From: a virus
DNA: 64,000 nt
Direction: 5' to 3' (one strand)
IMG/VR virus record: IMGVR_UViG_3300033141_003726
Span: 1 to 64,000 of that record
Of the stretch, positions 52,713-61,124 are shown piece by piece. The notes beneath the pieces were generated by a model that was not told where the DNA came from, ran no database searches, and was given only the letters and a program-made list of their open reading frames with translations. Position numbers and translations under genes: made by a program. The stretch's first letter is position 1. Each line of letters begins with the position of its first letter.

Positions 52713-53213
52713 ATGAAAAAATTTTTATCATTTTTAATGATTTTATATATCTCATTAAATCATCTTACAGCCGAAGAAGTAAAAATAGACCATCCCAACC
52801 CTAATAAAGACCCAATTGTTCTTATTGTCCCCGATACTTACGAGGAGCTTAAAGAAGCCTATATAGAGATGGCAAAATTGTATCTTGGGGAACGATACGA
52901 TTTGGAACAGTGCTTATCGGATCAAGAAAAACTTTTTAAAAATTATGATAAAATAAAAGAAGAGGTTATTACTCCTCTTATGGATCAACTTAAAAAGAAT
53001 GAAAAAGCTATTAAAGATATAGCAAATAAAAAAGTAAAAATTGAACCATTTCAATTCGGTATATTTCTTCAAACAGGGATAGAACTTAAAAATGAAACAA
53101 TTATCCATACATTCTACGGAATGCCGTACATACAATTATTTCAAACAATAAATGTAGGGGTATTTATTGGATATCCTTTACAGTTAGGAATTGGAGCGGG
53201 GGTACAATTTTAG
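52713..53213 (+). CDS. Exported protein with signal peptide
   Basis: 166 residues beginning with a signal peptide (MKKFLSFLMILYISLNHLTA). There is no lipobox cysteine. The middle is helical (about 45-110). The end (FGIFLQTGIEL through LQLGIGAGVQF) is beta-like with a C-terminal Phe, as in outer-membrane proteins of diderm bacteria. It could act in lysis with the upstream membrane protein or alter the host envelope. A phage protein with a Sec signal is uncommon in a structural region. Confidence 0.65.
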   Translation: MKKFLSFLMILYISLNHLTAEEVKIDHPNPNKDPIVLIVPDTYEELKEAYIEMAKLYLGERYDLEQCLSDQEKLFKNYDKIKEEVITPLMDQLKKNEKAIKDIANKKVKIEPFQFGIFLQTGIELKNETIIHTFYGMPYIQLFQTINVGVFIGYPLQLGIGAGVQF

Positions 53214-53450
53214 ATGATTAAGATATTTTCAAAGTATGAAAAATTAAAGGAAATACTTAGTAGATATAATGTCAAAGATTGGAATCGAGTACAGATGCAA
53301 ATATGGCTTAAATTAGTACAAGATAACATAGTAGAAATGGACGATATGAATAAACTATTCATGTTTGGTCAAATATTTAGTGATTATTTTGATAAATATG
53401 GAAAAATAATTCCTTATGATCTAGTAAAGAAAAAATTATCAGAGGTATAA
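53214..53450 (+). CDS. Small hypothetical protein (78 aa)
   Basis: Starts one base after the previous stop (TAG-ATG). N-terminus IKIFSKYEKLKEIL resembles the opening residues of the solenoid proteins. Helical, no family recognised. Its end overlaps the ribosome-site region of the following gene. Confidence 0.65.
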   Translation: MIKIFSKYEKLKEILSRYNVKDWNRVQMQIWLKLVQDNIVEMDDMNKLFMFGQIFSDYFDKYGKIIPYDLVKKKLSEV

Positions 53451-53454
53451 AATT

Positions 53455-54009
53455 GTGGCTATAACCAGGGGATTCAGAACAGATAGTAGTGGAGTATTTA
53501 TAACGATGACTTGGGCACATGTACTTGCACATAAAGGGGAGGTATTTGAAGTAAATGATTATGATGTAGATGTAGACATAGCAGGGCCTAAATACTGGCA
53601 TTTCAAAACAGCAGATGACGATGAAAATGCGGTTCATTTTCGATATGATGTAACTTGTAATGGTGGTGCAATGATAGAGGTCTTTGAAGACTCCACGCTT
53701 TCAAACGACGGCACTTCTCTTACTATATTTAACATGAATAGGCAATCTACTAAAACTTCCAGTCTTCTGACTGCATATTATGATCCTGCTGTTAGCAGTG
53801 ACGGAACAAGACTTACTGTTCATGAAATTGGCAGTACGGGAGGCGGGAGCCGTTTTGCAGGTACAGTACCTGGGTTTCTAGGCGCACTAGAATTTATTCT
53901 TAAATCCAATACCTCGTATTTAATAAAGGTAACAGTACGACAAGACGACTCGACTGTGGGCATGAATGTATTCTTTTATGAATATAACTATACAGACTTA
54001 ACTTCATAA
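53455..54009 (+). CDS. Putative virion surface/decoration protein
   Basis: 184 residues from GTG 53455 with agaggt upstream. Beta-rich, low in Lys compared with neighbours, with TWAHVLAHKGEVFEVNDYDV, HFRYDVTCNGGAMIEVFEDS, FNMNRQSTKTSS and LEFILKSNTSYLIKVTVRQD. This pattern is typical of a widely distributed phage structural protein that I associate with capsid decoration or fibre-like roles. It lies before the tail genes. Confidence 0.72.
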   Translation: MAITRGFRTDSSGVFITMTWAHVLAHKGEVFEVNDYDVDVDIAGPKYWHFKTADDDENAVHFRYDVTCNGGAMIEVFEDSTLSNDGTSLTIFNMNRQSTKTSSLLTAYYDPAVSSDGTRLTVHEIGSTGGGSRFAGTVPGFLGALEFILKSNTSYLIKVTVRQDDSTVGMNVFFYEYNYTDLTS

Positions 54010-54011
54010 TT

Positions 54012-54022
54012 ACTAATATAAT
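54012..54022 (+). promoter_or_regulatory. Late-promoter motif directly abutting a start codon
   Basis: Perfect ACTAATATAAT whose last base precedes ATG 54023. No ribosome site is possible between them. Confidence 0.58.
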
Positions 54023-54727
54023 ATGGCAGTAGTATCATCATATTACTCTGATAAAAATTTTCTGAATATAGCATACGCAATTGATCTTTCTCTAATAAGC
54101 CATTTCTCATCTATGTTATTTAATAATGATGTTAACAGGGTACAGTATTCTAGCAATGCATACGCCATGAGAAAAAGAAGCGATAATAATAATGGGCGAC
54201 TAGATTTACCGTTTTTAAATTTCAAAGCTGTTAGCTATGAACCAGGAGAAAGAGCTTGGTGGAATGCCTCTGCATATACAAAAGGCGTTTATATACCCGA
54301 ATTATCACAAAAAATAAAAATGGCGCCTGTAACAATTGGATATGAAGCATCTATTTGGCTACATAAAGATAGTGATTTACGATACGCCTTTAGTGAACTT
54401 ATCTTTGATGCAGATAATAAAACAATTTTAAATGTTCAACAGGCGACATATATAGATATTAATGGACAAACAGTATCTCTTCCTACAGTATTAAATTATA
54501 CAGGGCTTGATTTTGAACCCGAGTACAATGAACAAGACTGGTTAGAACGGAATAATATTCACAGTGCTAGTTTAGATTTTGAGATAGGTACATTTGCTAT
54601 AAAATCAAATGATAATATATGTATCCCCGAGAGAGTATTGTTTAACTTTGCTAATACTAAGGATATGAAAAATTATACTTACGATGAAGTATATAACTTT
54701 TTAGTTGAAGATTTAAATAGCAAATGA
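54023..54727 (+). CDS. Putative structural protein upstream of the sheath
   Basis: 234 residues. Aromatic and Asn-rich, with FKAVSYEPGERAWWNASAYT and KMAPVTIGYEASIWLHKDSD, suggesting a beta-rich virion protein. Location between decoration and sheath genes fits a tail-terminator or neck component, unproven. The ATG immediately follows a promoter motif; the next in-frame Met is about 30 codons inside. Ends in TGA. Confidence 0.68.
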   Translation: MAVVSSYYSDKNFLNIAYAIDLSLISHFSSMLFNNDVNRVQYSSNAYAMRKRSDNNNGRLDLPFLNFKAVSYEPGERAWWNASAYTKGVYIPELSQKIKMAPVTIGYEASIWLHKDSDLRYAFSELIFDADNKTILNVQQATYIDINGQTVSLPTVLNYTGLDFEPEYNEQDWLERNNIHSASLDFEIGTFAIKSNDNICIPERVLFNFANTKDMKNYTYDEVYNFLVEDLNSK

Positions 54728-54749
54728 TTAACTTTTTAATAGTTCTTTT

Positions 54750-54760
54750 ACTAATATAAT
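54750..54760 (+). promoter_or_regulatory. Late promoter of the tail sheath gene
   Basis: Perfect ACTAATATAAT with CTTTTTA upstream (54732-54738), 34 bases before ATG 54794. TTCTTTT (54743-54749) can pair with AAAAGAA (54773-54779), just before the aaaggag ribosome site. Confidence 0.65.
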
Positions 54761-54793
54761 GTAATATACGTGAAAAGAAAAGGAGACTAATAT

Positions 54794-56371
54794 ATGGCAT
54801 TATCAAATAGCTGGAGATTAGATGTTCGTGAAATAGATAAATCTAGTACAGTACGCCTTTCTGTGAATACAACGGGTGCAATGGTAATACGAGCATCAAA
54901 AGGGCCTACTAAACCCGTTTTTATAAATCCTAATAAAGAACAGAGAATTATTAATCTTTTGGGTAAACCTTCGGTAAGTTATCCTGATGTACAAGAGGTA
55001 ATAGAATATAATAAGGAAGCCCCGGTGTGGGTTTCAGCTCCCTATGCTGTAAGTGATACTTATGGGGGGGTATTAGTTTCTTCTACTGGAACAGCTCCAT
55101 TAGAAAGCGGACTTACTGATTCTGACATAGAAAGCTATACTTTTTCTGAAAGTTCACAATATTTTGTTCTTCTTTCAAGAAGTCCTTATAAAACTGATGA
55201 CCTTGCAGTACTTGTAACTCAAACAATATTAAGGGAAAACGAGGCTAATGAGTTAAAAGCATTTGAAATTGAACTTTATCAAAAAGATAAGGGCCTTTGG
55301 GATTTAAAAAAAGAGTATACGGTATGTTTAGATAGCGAGGGAGTAGACGGATTTGGTAGAGGAATATATATAGAAGATGTTCTAGAAAACGACGATTTTC
55401 TTAAAGTTATAGTAAATGAAAATTATGATACAACGTTGACATTTAATGACGATTCTGAGAAAGTCGAATTTGCTGGAGGCTCTAGGACAGATCCTACGAT
55501 TGAAGAGTTGACTGATGGGTGGGATTATTTTAAAAAACCAAGGCAATATGAAGCAAATATTTTTATGGACTGTACAGCTGATGATGGTATTCCATCTATT
55601 TTTAATAATTTACGAAATAATTATCAAAAATATGCGCACTATATTATAAAACTCCCTATGAGCGAGAATGTATCCACGGCTATTTCTACTAAACAAGATT
55701 ACGGAATAGATAACAGGGGATTATCGTTTTCTTGGAATCATGGTAAGGTTAAAAACTTTTATGGCGGATCCTCCTTTTGGACATCTCTTATAGGAAGAGT
55801 AGGTAGAAAATATGCTCAAATGGCGCCCATTTTTAATGGTGGAGCTCCTGCATGGATCGATGAGAATGGATATGGAGGTCAATTAGGCCCGGGAATAGAG
55901 GAAATGGAATTTGACCCTACTGAAACAGAATTGGAACAACTTGATGAGAATGGTATTAATCCTATAATATTAGATCCGGGAGTTGGGGCTTTAATAGTAT
56001 CACAGAGAACTGCCCAATCACCGACCAAACTTTCTGACACTTCTTGGATTGCTCATAGCAGATTGTTCGATTTTATACTTAAGAATATAATAGAACAAGT
56101 TCTAGTACAACAAATTGTGAAACTTAATGATACACAACATAGGCAAATGGCTAAATCTAAAGGCAACACAATTATGGCTTCTATAGCTGCTGAAAATCTA
56201 ATATCTGATTATGCTATAATTTGTGATGAAACCAATAACACTGATGAAATGTTAGCGCAAAGATATTTTGTATATGATGTAATTCTTAAAGTAACTCCCT
56301 ATTCAGAGCAGATAAGGTTTAACTTTGTTAACATAGGACAAACTGTAGAGGTAAGTGAGTTTGTGGGGTAA
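54794..56371 (+). CDS. 18: Tail sheath protein (T4 gp18-like)
   Basis: 525 residues; polymerises around the tail tube and contracts. The N-terminus SNSWRLDVREIDKSSTVRLS and TGAMVIRASKGPTKPVFI are typical, as are a central GRVGRKYAQMAPIFNGGAPA, a C-terminal NPIILDPGVGALIVSQRTAQ, and a final region IICDETNN...AQRYFVYDVIL that forms the sheath handshake. T4 gp18 is 659 aa; this is shorter but complete. Its own promoter and a strong ribosome site suggest high expression. Confidence 0.9.
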   Translation: MALSNSWRLDVREIDKSSTVRLSVNTTGAMVIRASKGPTKPVFINPNKEQRIINLLGKPSVSYPDVQEVIEYNKEAPVWVSAPYAVSDTYGGVLVSSTGTAPLESGLTDSDIESYTFSESSQYFVLLSRSPYKTDDLAVLVTQTILRENEANELKAFEIELYQKDKGLWDLKKEYTVCLDSEGVDGFGRGIYIEDVLENDDFLKVIVNENYDTTLTFNDDSEKVEFAGGSRTDPTIEELTDGWDYFKKPRQYEANIFMDCTADDGIPSIFNNLRNNYQKYAHYIIKLPMSENVSTAISTKQDYGIDNRGLSFSWNHGKVKNFYGGSSFWTSLIGRVGRKYAQMAPIFNGGAPAWIDENGYGGQLGPGIEEMEFDPTETELEQLDENGINPIILDPGVGALIVSQRTAQSPTKLSDTSWIAHSRLFDFILKNIIEQVLVQQIVKLNDTQHRQMAKSKGNTIMASIAAENLISDYAIICDETNNTDEMLAQRYFVYDVILKVTPYSEQIRFNFVNIGQTVEVSEFVG

Positions 56372-56409
56372 AATTTCTACTAATATAAAAGAAAGGAGAT
56401 TTAGAAATT
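56372..56409 (+). promoter_or_regulatory. Late promoter of the tube gene within an inverted repeat
   Basis: ACTAATATAAA at 56379-56389 is bracketed by AATTTCT (56372-56378) and AGAAATT (56403-56409). The right arm ends at the ATG, and the aaaggag ribosome site is in the loop. Confidence 0.58.
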
Positions 56410-56928
56410 ATGAGTATAGAACAGCTATATGATTTAGGAGATGATGCTTTACAGAATTTATTTGAAATGACAATAGCTCCTACTCAATATCTATCAGAAC
56501 TAGCACCTACTTTATTACGTGTTCAAAATTTAACTATCCCTGCTAGTGGTGCAAATAAATATGAAGTTCATTACAAAACGGTAATGATAGAGAAAATAGG
56601 AGGTAAGCCTGATTCTCCTAAAGAGTTTACTTTTGATATACGAATCGACAGAAATTACTTGGTATATAAAGGTCTTGTTGCTTGGAAGAATGCGGTTAGT
56701 AATACTAAGACAGGTGTTATGATGCCAGATACCGGTGGGTTAAGAGTCCCTATAACAGTATATCCTGTGACCCCTGAAGGTGATAAAATTACAGGTTTTG
56801 GAGAATGGTTATTTGAAGGGTGTTGCCCCACTAATATAAGTGATATTGGATATGATTATAGCTCGGGAGATCCCATTACGGTAACAGTTACTATGAGTTT
56901 TTTGGCCATGAATGATAACAATTTATAA
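56410..56928 (+). CDS. 19: Tail tube protein (T4 gp19-like)
   Basis: 172 residues, close to T4 gp19 (163). Forms the inner tail tube. LYDLGDDALQNLFEMTIAPT, TLLRVQNLTIPASGANKYEV, and EFTFDIRIDRNYLVYKGLVA followed by WKNAVSNTKTG match the beta-rich tube fold. Located right after the sheath gene and followed by a terminator, the usual pattern. Confidence 0.87.
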   Translation: MSIEQLYDLGDDALQNLFEMTIAPTQYLSELAPTLLRVQNLTIPASGANKYEVHYKTVMIEKIGGKPDSPKEFTFDIRIDRNYLVYKGLVAWKNAVSNTKTGVMMPDTGGLRVPITVYPVTPEGDKITGFGEWLFEGCCPTNISDIGYDYSSGDPITVTVTMSFLAMNDNNL

Positions 56929-56959
56929 TTTTTTAAAGCCTTTCCATATTTTATTTTTT

Positions 56960-56986
56960 ATCCCTCTTTTTTGAGGGATTTTTTAT
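56960..56986 (+). terminator. Rho-independent terminator after the tube gene
   Basis: ATCCCTC (56960-56966) pairs with GAGGGAT (56973-56979) around a six-T loop, followed by a T-rich run. Confidence 0.85.
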
Positions 56987-57007
56987 TCTCCAAGTAAATG
57001 AAAAATT

Positions 57008-57018
57008 ACTAATATAAT
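57008..57018 (+). promoter_or_regulatory. Late-promoter motif four bases from a start codon
   Basis: Perfect ACTAATATAAT just before ATG 57022, no ribosome site between; transcription is isolated from upstream by the terminator at 56960, so this promoter must drive the baseplate/tail operon. Confidence 0.65.
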
Positions 57019-57021
57019 AGT

Positions 57022-57633
57022 ATGATTCTATTTAATAAATATCTAAGAAAACTTAGAGCACTCGACATTCAAAATCCTAATTTATGGGAATTCTATTTTA
57101 CTGATAATCAAGATATTCAATTCAATGTGGTTAGTATGTCTTTACCTTTTAAATCGTTAGAATTAGAAAAACATAATTCCGGATTACAGTATTACAGATC
57201 TTGTTCTTTAGAAGACTCCTTTTCTATTACTTTTAATGAAACCACCGACTTTGCTGTACTTTCTTATCTTAAAAGATGGTTTAATGAAATATACGATGAG
57301 GAAAATAGAGTTTTTAAAAGCGGTGATCATAATAAGATAGGAATAATGAATTTCAGTAAGCATGTGTTTTTTGACATTTTTAGCATTCTAGGCTTACCTG
57401 TTACACTTAAAGAACTAGAAAAAAATACTCTATCTGTTACATTTTATAATATGCTATTAGCATCTATTGATGCTATTGATTTATCTTACGATAATACATC
57501 TGGAGGATTTACAGTAAGTGCCGAATTTTCTTCTTCAGAAATTCAATTTGATTTCTCTAATATTAAACAACCGTTGTCTGCGGCTATAGAGTCTAGAATT
57601 TCTTCTGGATTATCAAGTATGAGATTAGAATAA
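57022..57633 (+). CDS. Second tail-tube-like protein (tube or tube-initiator)
   Basis: 203 residues. FNKYLRKLRALDIQNPNLWE at the N-terminus and SLEDSFSITFNETTDFAVLS resemble gp19/gp54-type tube folds. The order (beta sandwich with C-terminal strand VSAEFSSSEIQFDF) supports a tube-related protein. Being between the tube and chaperone genes, it may cap or initiate the tube. The preceding terminator and adjacent promoter motif suggest a near-leaderless start. Confidence 0.72.
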   Translation: MILFNKYLRKLRALDIQNPNLWEFYFTDNQDIQFNVVSMSLPFKSLELEKHNSGLQYYRSCSLEDSFSITFNETTDFAVLSYLKRWFNEIYDEENRVFKSGDHNKIGIMNFSKHVFFDIFSILGLPVTLKELEKNTLSVTFYNMLLASIDAIDLSYDNTSGGFTVSAEFSSSEIQFDFSNIKQPLSAAIESRISSGLSSMRLE

Positions 57634-57647
57634 GGAGATTATAAACC

Positions 57648-58688
57648 ATGAGTGATGAAGTAAAGGATTTCTTTGTTAACGATGAAGAGAATAAACAGCA
57701 AGAGATACAAAAAAGTAAGAAAAAAGATCAAAGATCAGACATCGTACCTAATGACTATATAAAAGTAAAATTAAGTACCTGTGGAAAACTTTCAGCTCCA
57801 CCCATTGTTCATGTCAGAGACTATAGCGGGGAGGAGGCTTTTAAGCTTTCGTTGATGAATGATGATAATATGGTAGAAACTATTATTGATGTAATAAATA
57901 ATCTTCTATATGAAGATTTTGATGCTGGGAAATTTCACGAGAGGGAAGTAGAAGAAATTTTACTTAATATTCATGCCAACTTTTGGGATTCTACCATAAG
58001 CTATAATTATGAACCTACTGAGGAGGAGTTAAACGAATTAAAAGAAAGTGATAGTGAAAAATTAAAGAAAATCCAAAATAGCAATGAGCCCTTAAAAGTA
58101 GCTATTCCTATAACTAATATCGAAACTAAACCGTTGCCCGATAATTTCAGTGAGCCTATTTCTATAAAAGATAAGAATATAAAAGTTCAATTTATACTTC
58201 CTAGAATTGAACATATTCTTGAAACCAGCAAATATCTGCAGACAAAATTTGCCCAGGAAGATCAAAAATTTGCTACTTTAAAACAAATAATAAGCCATAA
58301 TGATAGAATGAAAAGAGAGAGAAAATTTAATGAAATAGAATACATTTCAGAAGATAAAATGCAAGAATATAATAATTATCAAATTAGAAGAACTAGAGAA
58401 TATATATTAATACAGCAATCGCTACTGATTAAAAAAATTAATAATCAAAAATTAATAACAATAAATGAAAAAAGAAAGGCGTATGAACGAATACCTCAGA
58501 GATTATGGGATGTCCTGGGAAATATACTAAATAAAGACCTGTTTTTTGGCGTACAAAGAGAAGTAAAAGTCAAATCTCCATTAACTAACAAAAAAGTTAC
58601 TAGGAGGTTTCAATTTCGATTATTGGATTTTATACCGACCCTGGAGTTACAGGACACTTCAGGATATACTATTTCATTTGGGGAATAG
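57648..58688 (+). CDS. Tail assembly chaperone (shorter product)
   Basis: 346 residues with aaggag upstream. The first part contains KLSTCGKLSAPPIVHVRDYS then GEEAFKLSLMNDD, and the rest is mostly helical and charged. Its place directly before the tape-measure gene is that of gpG/GT-type chaperones and of T4 hub-assembly proteins. Just before its stop the codons read TTT GGG GAA TAG. A +1 slip on GGGG would extend it into the frame 58684-58809 and give about 387 residues. Confidence 0.78.
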   Translation: MSDEVKDFFVNDEENKQQEIQKSKKKDQRSDIVPNDYIKVKLSTCGKLSAPPIVHVRDYSGEEAFKLSLMNDDNMVETIIDVINNLLYEDFDAGKFHEREVEEILLNIHANFWDSTISYNYEPTEEELNELKESDSEKLKKIQNSNEPLKVAIPITNIETKPLPDNFSEPISIKDKNIKVQFILPRIEHILETSKYLQTKFAQEDQKFATLKQIISHNDRMKRERKFNEIEYISEDKMQEYNNYQIRRTREYILIQQSLLIKKINNQKLITINEKRKAYERIPQRLWDVLGNILNKDLFFGVQREVKVKSPLTNKKVTRRFQFRLLDFIPTLELQDTSGYTISFGE

Positions 58689-58812
58689 TAATTTCAGTGA
58701 AACATATTTTGATTATATGAGAATGCCAGCTCATATAATTAGAGACAGATTTAAGAAGTGGAAAAAATTAATGGAAAAACAAAACATAAATAATAAAAGG
58801 TTTTCCTTATGA
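58585..58812 (+). CDS. +1-frame extension of the tail assembly chaperone
   Basis: Open frame without its own start codon plus ribosome site, overlapping the end of the chaperone gene and ending at TGA 58810-58812. After a slip at GGGG (58680-58683) it encodes 42 residues including TYFDYMRMPAHIIRDRFKKW, which looks like genuine protein. The stop overlaps the tape-measure ATG (ATGA). Short and frameshifted chaperone products are the rule in long-tailed phages. Coordinates mark the open +1 frame; only about 58684-58812 is expected to be used. Confidence 0.62.
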   Translation, partial: LTKKLLGGFNFDYWILYRPWSYRTLQDILFHLGNSNFSETYFDYMRMPAHIIRDRFKKWKKLMEKQNINNKRFSL

Positions 58813-61124
58813 GTGATAGTATACCAATTTTAACAAGAAGAGAAGATACTCAAAATTTAGGTACAGAGATAGAGAAGCATCTTTTTGATATATCAGATTC
58901 TTTAGGTAGAGTGAAGGAAAGATTTATACAGCAACAGGAGAGAACAGGAATTATTGTAAAAAATGTTCTAGGCAATATAACAGATAACTTATTTAAAAAA
59001 AGAGAGAAAAAATATGAGATAGTGCCTCCGAATGAAGGACAACTTAAAAAAATGGGGGTCGAGGGCGCCAGTGCTGTATATTTAGGAGAAAAACTAGATG
59101 AAATAATAAAAGAAGATAAAAAAGAAGAAAGAAGAAAAGATGGAAAGGGACTTTTTACTGGTTTGGGTTTGGGGGCTACTGGGATAGGAGCAGTAGCGGC
59201 TAGATTATTTCCTAGTTTAATGAAAGTTCTCCCTTTAGCTGCAATTGCTGGAGGTATAATTTGGATGGTGGTTGATGGTATTAAAGCTTCAATAAAGGCT
59301 GAAGAATGGGGTGTTAGCAAAATATCCGCTATCCTTGGTGGTGTATTAGGAGGAACGGGTAAAGGATTAGAAAATGCATTTAAAAATGCGGGGAAATTTG
59401 CATTGCTAGGCGCAGGTATAGGTACACTGATAGCCCCCGGATTAGGTACTATAGCTGGAGGGATTTTAGGCGCTGCTATAGGAGGGATTCTAGGTTTTAT
59501 AGGTGGAGAAAAGATAGCTCAAAGCATTGAGAAAATAAAAGAAATAGGCGGCAATGTGTGGGAAAAAGCTAAAGAAATACTCCCCACTCTAATTGATAAT
59601 ATATTTGGTGGCTTAATCGATAGAATTAAAGAAAAAATAGGTTCAATTAAGGAAATATGGAAGGGCGACGACTCAATTGGAAGTAAAATAGGAGAAACCA
59701 TAGGACATATTGTAACTTTTGTTCCCGGGGTTATATGGAAGTGGATCTTAGAAGATATTTGGCCTCCTATATGGGAAAAAATAAATGAGTATAAAGATGA
59801 GCTTTTAGGAATAATTATTTCTCCTTTTACAGGAGCCTGGGAGGCAATTCTAGGATGGAGGGAAAGATTTGGGAAAATTTGGAAAGACGAAGATAAAACT
59901 ATTTGGACTAAAATAAAAGAAAGTGCTTTAAATTATATTTCATTTATTCCTCAAATTTTAGGAGGGTTCTTTGGAGGATTGTTTACTTCAGTAAGAAATT
60001 TCTTTAAAAAAGTCTTTGGAAAAGAAGAAGACATAATGAGTGAAAAGGAACAACGTGAAACTTCTAAGGAAACCGGTTCAATGATATTCGATTTATTTAA
60101 AATTATCACGGGTTTTTTAGGAGATATATTCAAAGGATTTCTTTCGGGTATAAGAAGCGGATTGGGATTAGATAAGGGCTGGTTCCAAGAAAAGATAATT
60201 AATCCCATAGTACAAACTATTGGGAACTTAATTTCTAAAGCTATAGAAATAAAGGAGAAAGCGGAAAAGTGGATAAAAGATCATATTACTGGGCCTATAG
60301 GTAATTTCTTCGGGGGAATAGGGAAAAGAATTTCAATTTTAATACATGGGGGAACAATAGAAGGAGAAGAATATGAAGGAGTTGTTAACTGGGTAAAAAC
60401 ACGGTTTGCAGATCCCATAGTTAAATTTTTTAATAATTTAAAGGATAAAGTCGATGAATATAAAACCAAGATATCAGACTGGGTAACTACGTATATTATT
60501 AACCCCGTGAAGAATTTTTTCAATATAATAGGTGAATTTTTAGCTAAGGCGCAATTAACTGGTGCTAAGTTTGCCCATCCACTCCAGTTTGGTAAAATAG
60601 GAAGAAACATAGAACAACTCCTGGGGCTAGGTTTAACACATTCACAAATACTTAAATTAACAAGTGCAATAGAAGGCGATATACCCACATCGCTTAAACA
60701 AATTGTCTCTGAATTACAAAGGTGGTATGGTGTAGAGGCGAAGAGAAGCTACCTTCAAAGAAAATATGGAATAGAAGTAAAAGAAACAGAAAACGCTCAA
60801 GATGTTATTATTACTCCAGAAGGTAAGCTAATCAGAACTCATCCAGACGATACGCTTATAGCTACTAAAAATCCAGTAGTAAACGTCGATTCTGAATTTG
60901 ATAAAGAAATTTCTAGTGATATTAGAAAATTGGAAAGAGAAACATCTTCTACAATAATAGAACAAAATAATAAGATAATAGATTTGCTTTCCACAATAGC
61001 CGAAAGAACAATAGGAGAACAAAATAATAATGTATTGATTGATAGTAGAGGCGGAGTAGGCAGTGAATTTGATCCATTCTCTTCAATGCAAATTTTTAAA
61101 AAGGGGTTAGCTTATGGCGTATAG
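58809..61124 (+). CDS. Tape measure protein
   Basis: 771 residues; sets tail length and passes through the tube. Features: N-terminal charged helices, a hydrophobic Gly/Ala-rich part (GLFTGLGLGATGIGAVAARL and VLPLAAIAGGIIWMVVDGI, about 115-160; further Gly-rich helices 165-230), many amphipathic helices, and position after the chaperone. The general rule of about 0.15 nm per residue predicts a tail near 115 nm, similar to T4-type tails. No lysozyme domain is seen. ATGA overlap with the chaperone extension; ribosome site aaaagg. Confidence 0.86.
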   Translation: MSDSIPILTRREDTQNLGTEIEKHLFDISDSLGRVKERFIQQQERTGIIVKNVLGNITDNLFKKREKKYEIVPPNEGQLKKMGVEGASAVYLGEKLDEIIKEDKKEERRKDGKGLFTGLGLGATGIGAVAARLFPSLMKVLPLAAIAGGIIWMVVDGIKASIKAEEWGVSKISAILGGVLGGTGKGLENAFKNAGKFALLGAGIGTLIAPGLGTIAGGILGAAIGGILGFIGGEKIAQSIEKIKEIGGNVWEKAKEILPTLIDNIFGGLIDRIKEKIGSIKEIWKGDDSIGSKIGETIGHIVTFVPGVIWKWILEDIWPPIWEKINEYKDELLGIIISPFTGAWEAILGWRERFGKIWKDEDKTIWTKIKESALNYISFIPQILGGFFGGLFTSVRNFFKKVFGKEEDIMSEKEQRETSKETGSMIFDLFKIITGFLGDIFKGFLSGIRSGLGLDKGWFQEKIINPIVQTIGNLISKAIEIKEKAEKWIKDHITGPIGNFFGGIGKRISILIHGGTIEGEEYEGVVNWVKTRFADPIVKFFNNLKDKVDEYKTKISDWVTTYIINPVKNFFNIIGEFLAKAQLTGAKFAHPLQFGKIGRNIEQLLGLGLTHSQILKLTSAIEGDIPTSLKQIVSELQRWYGVEAKRSYLQRKYGIEVKETENAQDVIITPEGKLIRTHPDDTLIATKNPVVNVDSEFDKEISSDIRKLERETSSTIIEQNNKIIDLLSTIAERTIGEQNNNVLIDSRGGVGSEFDPFSSMQIFKKGLAYGV

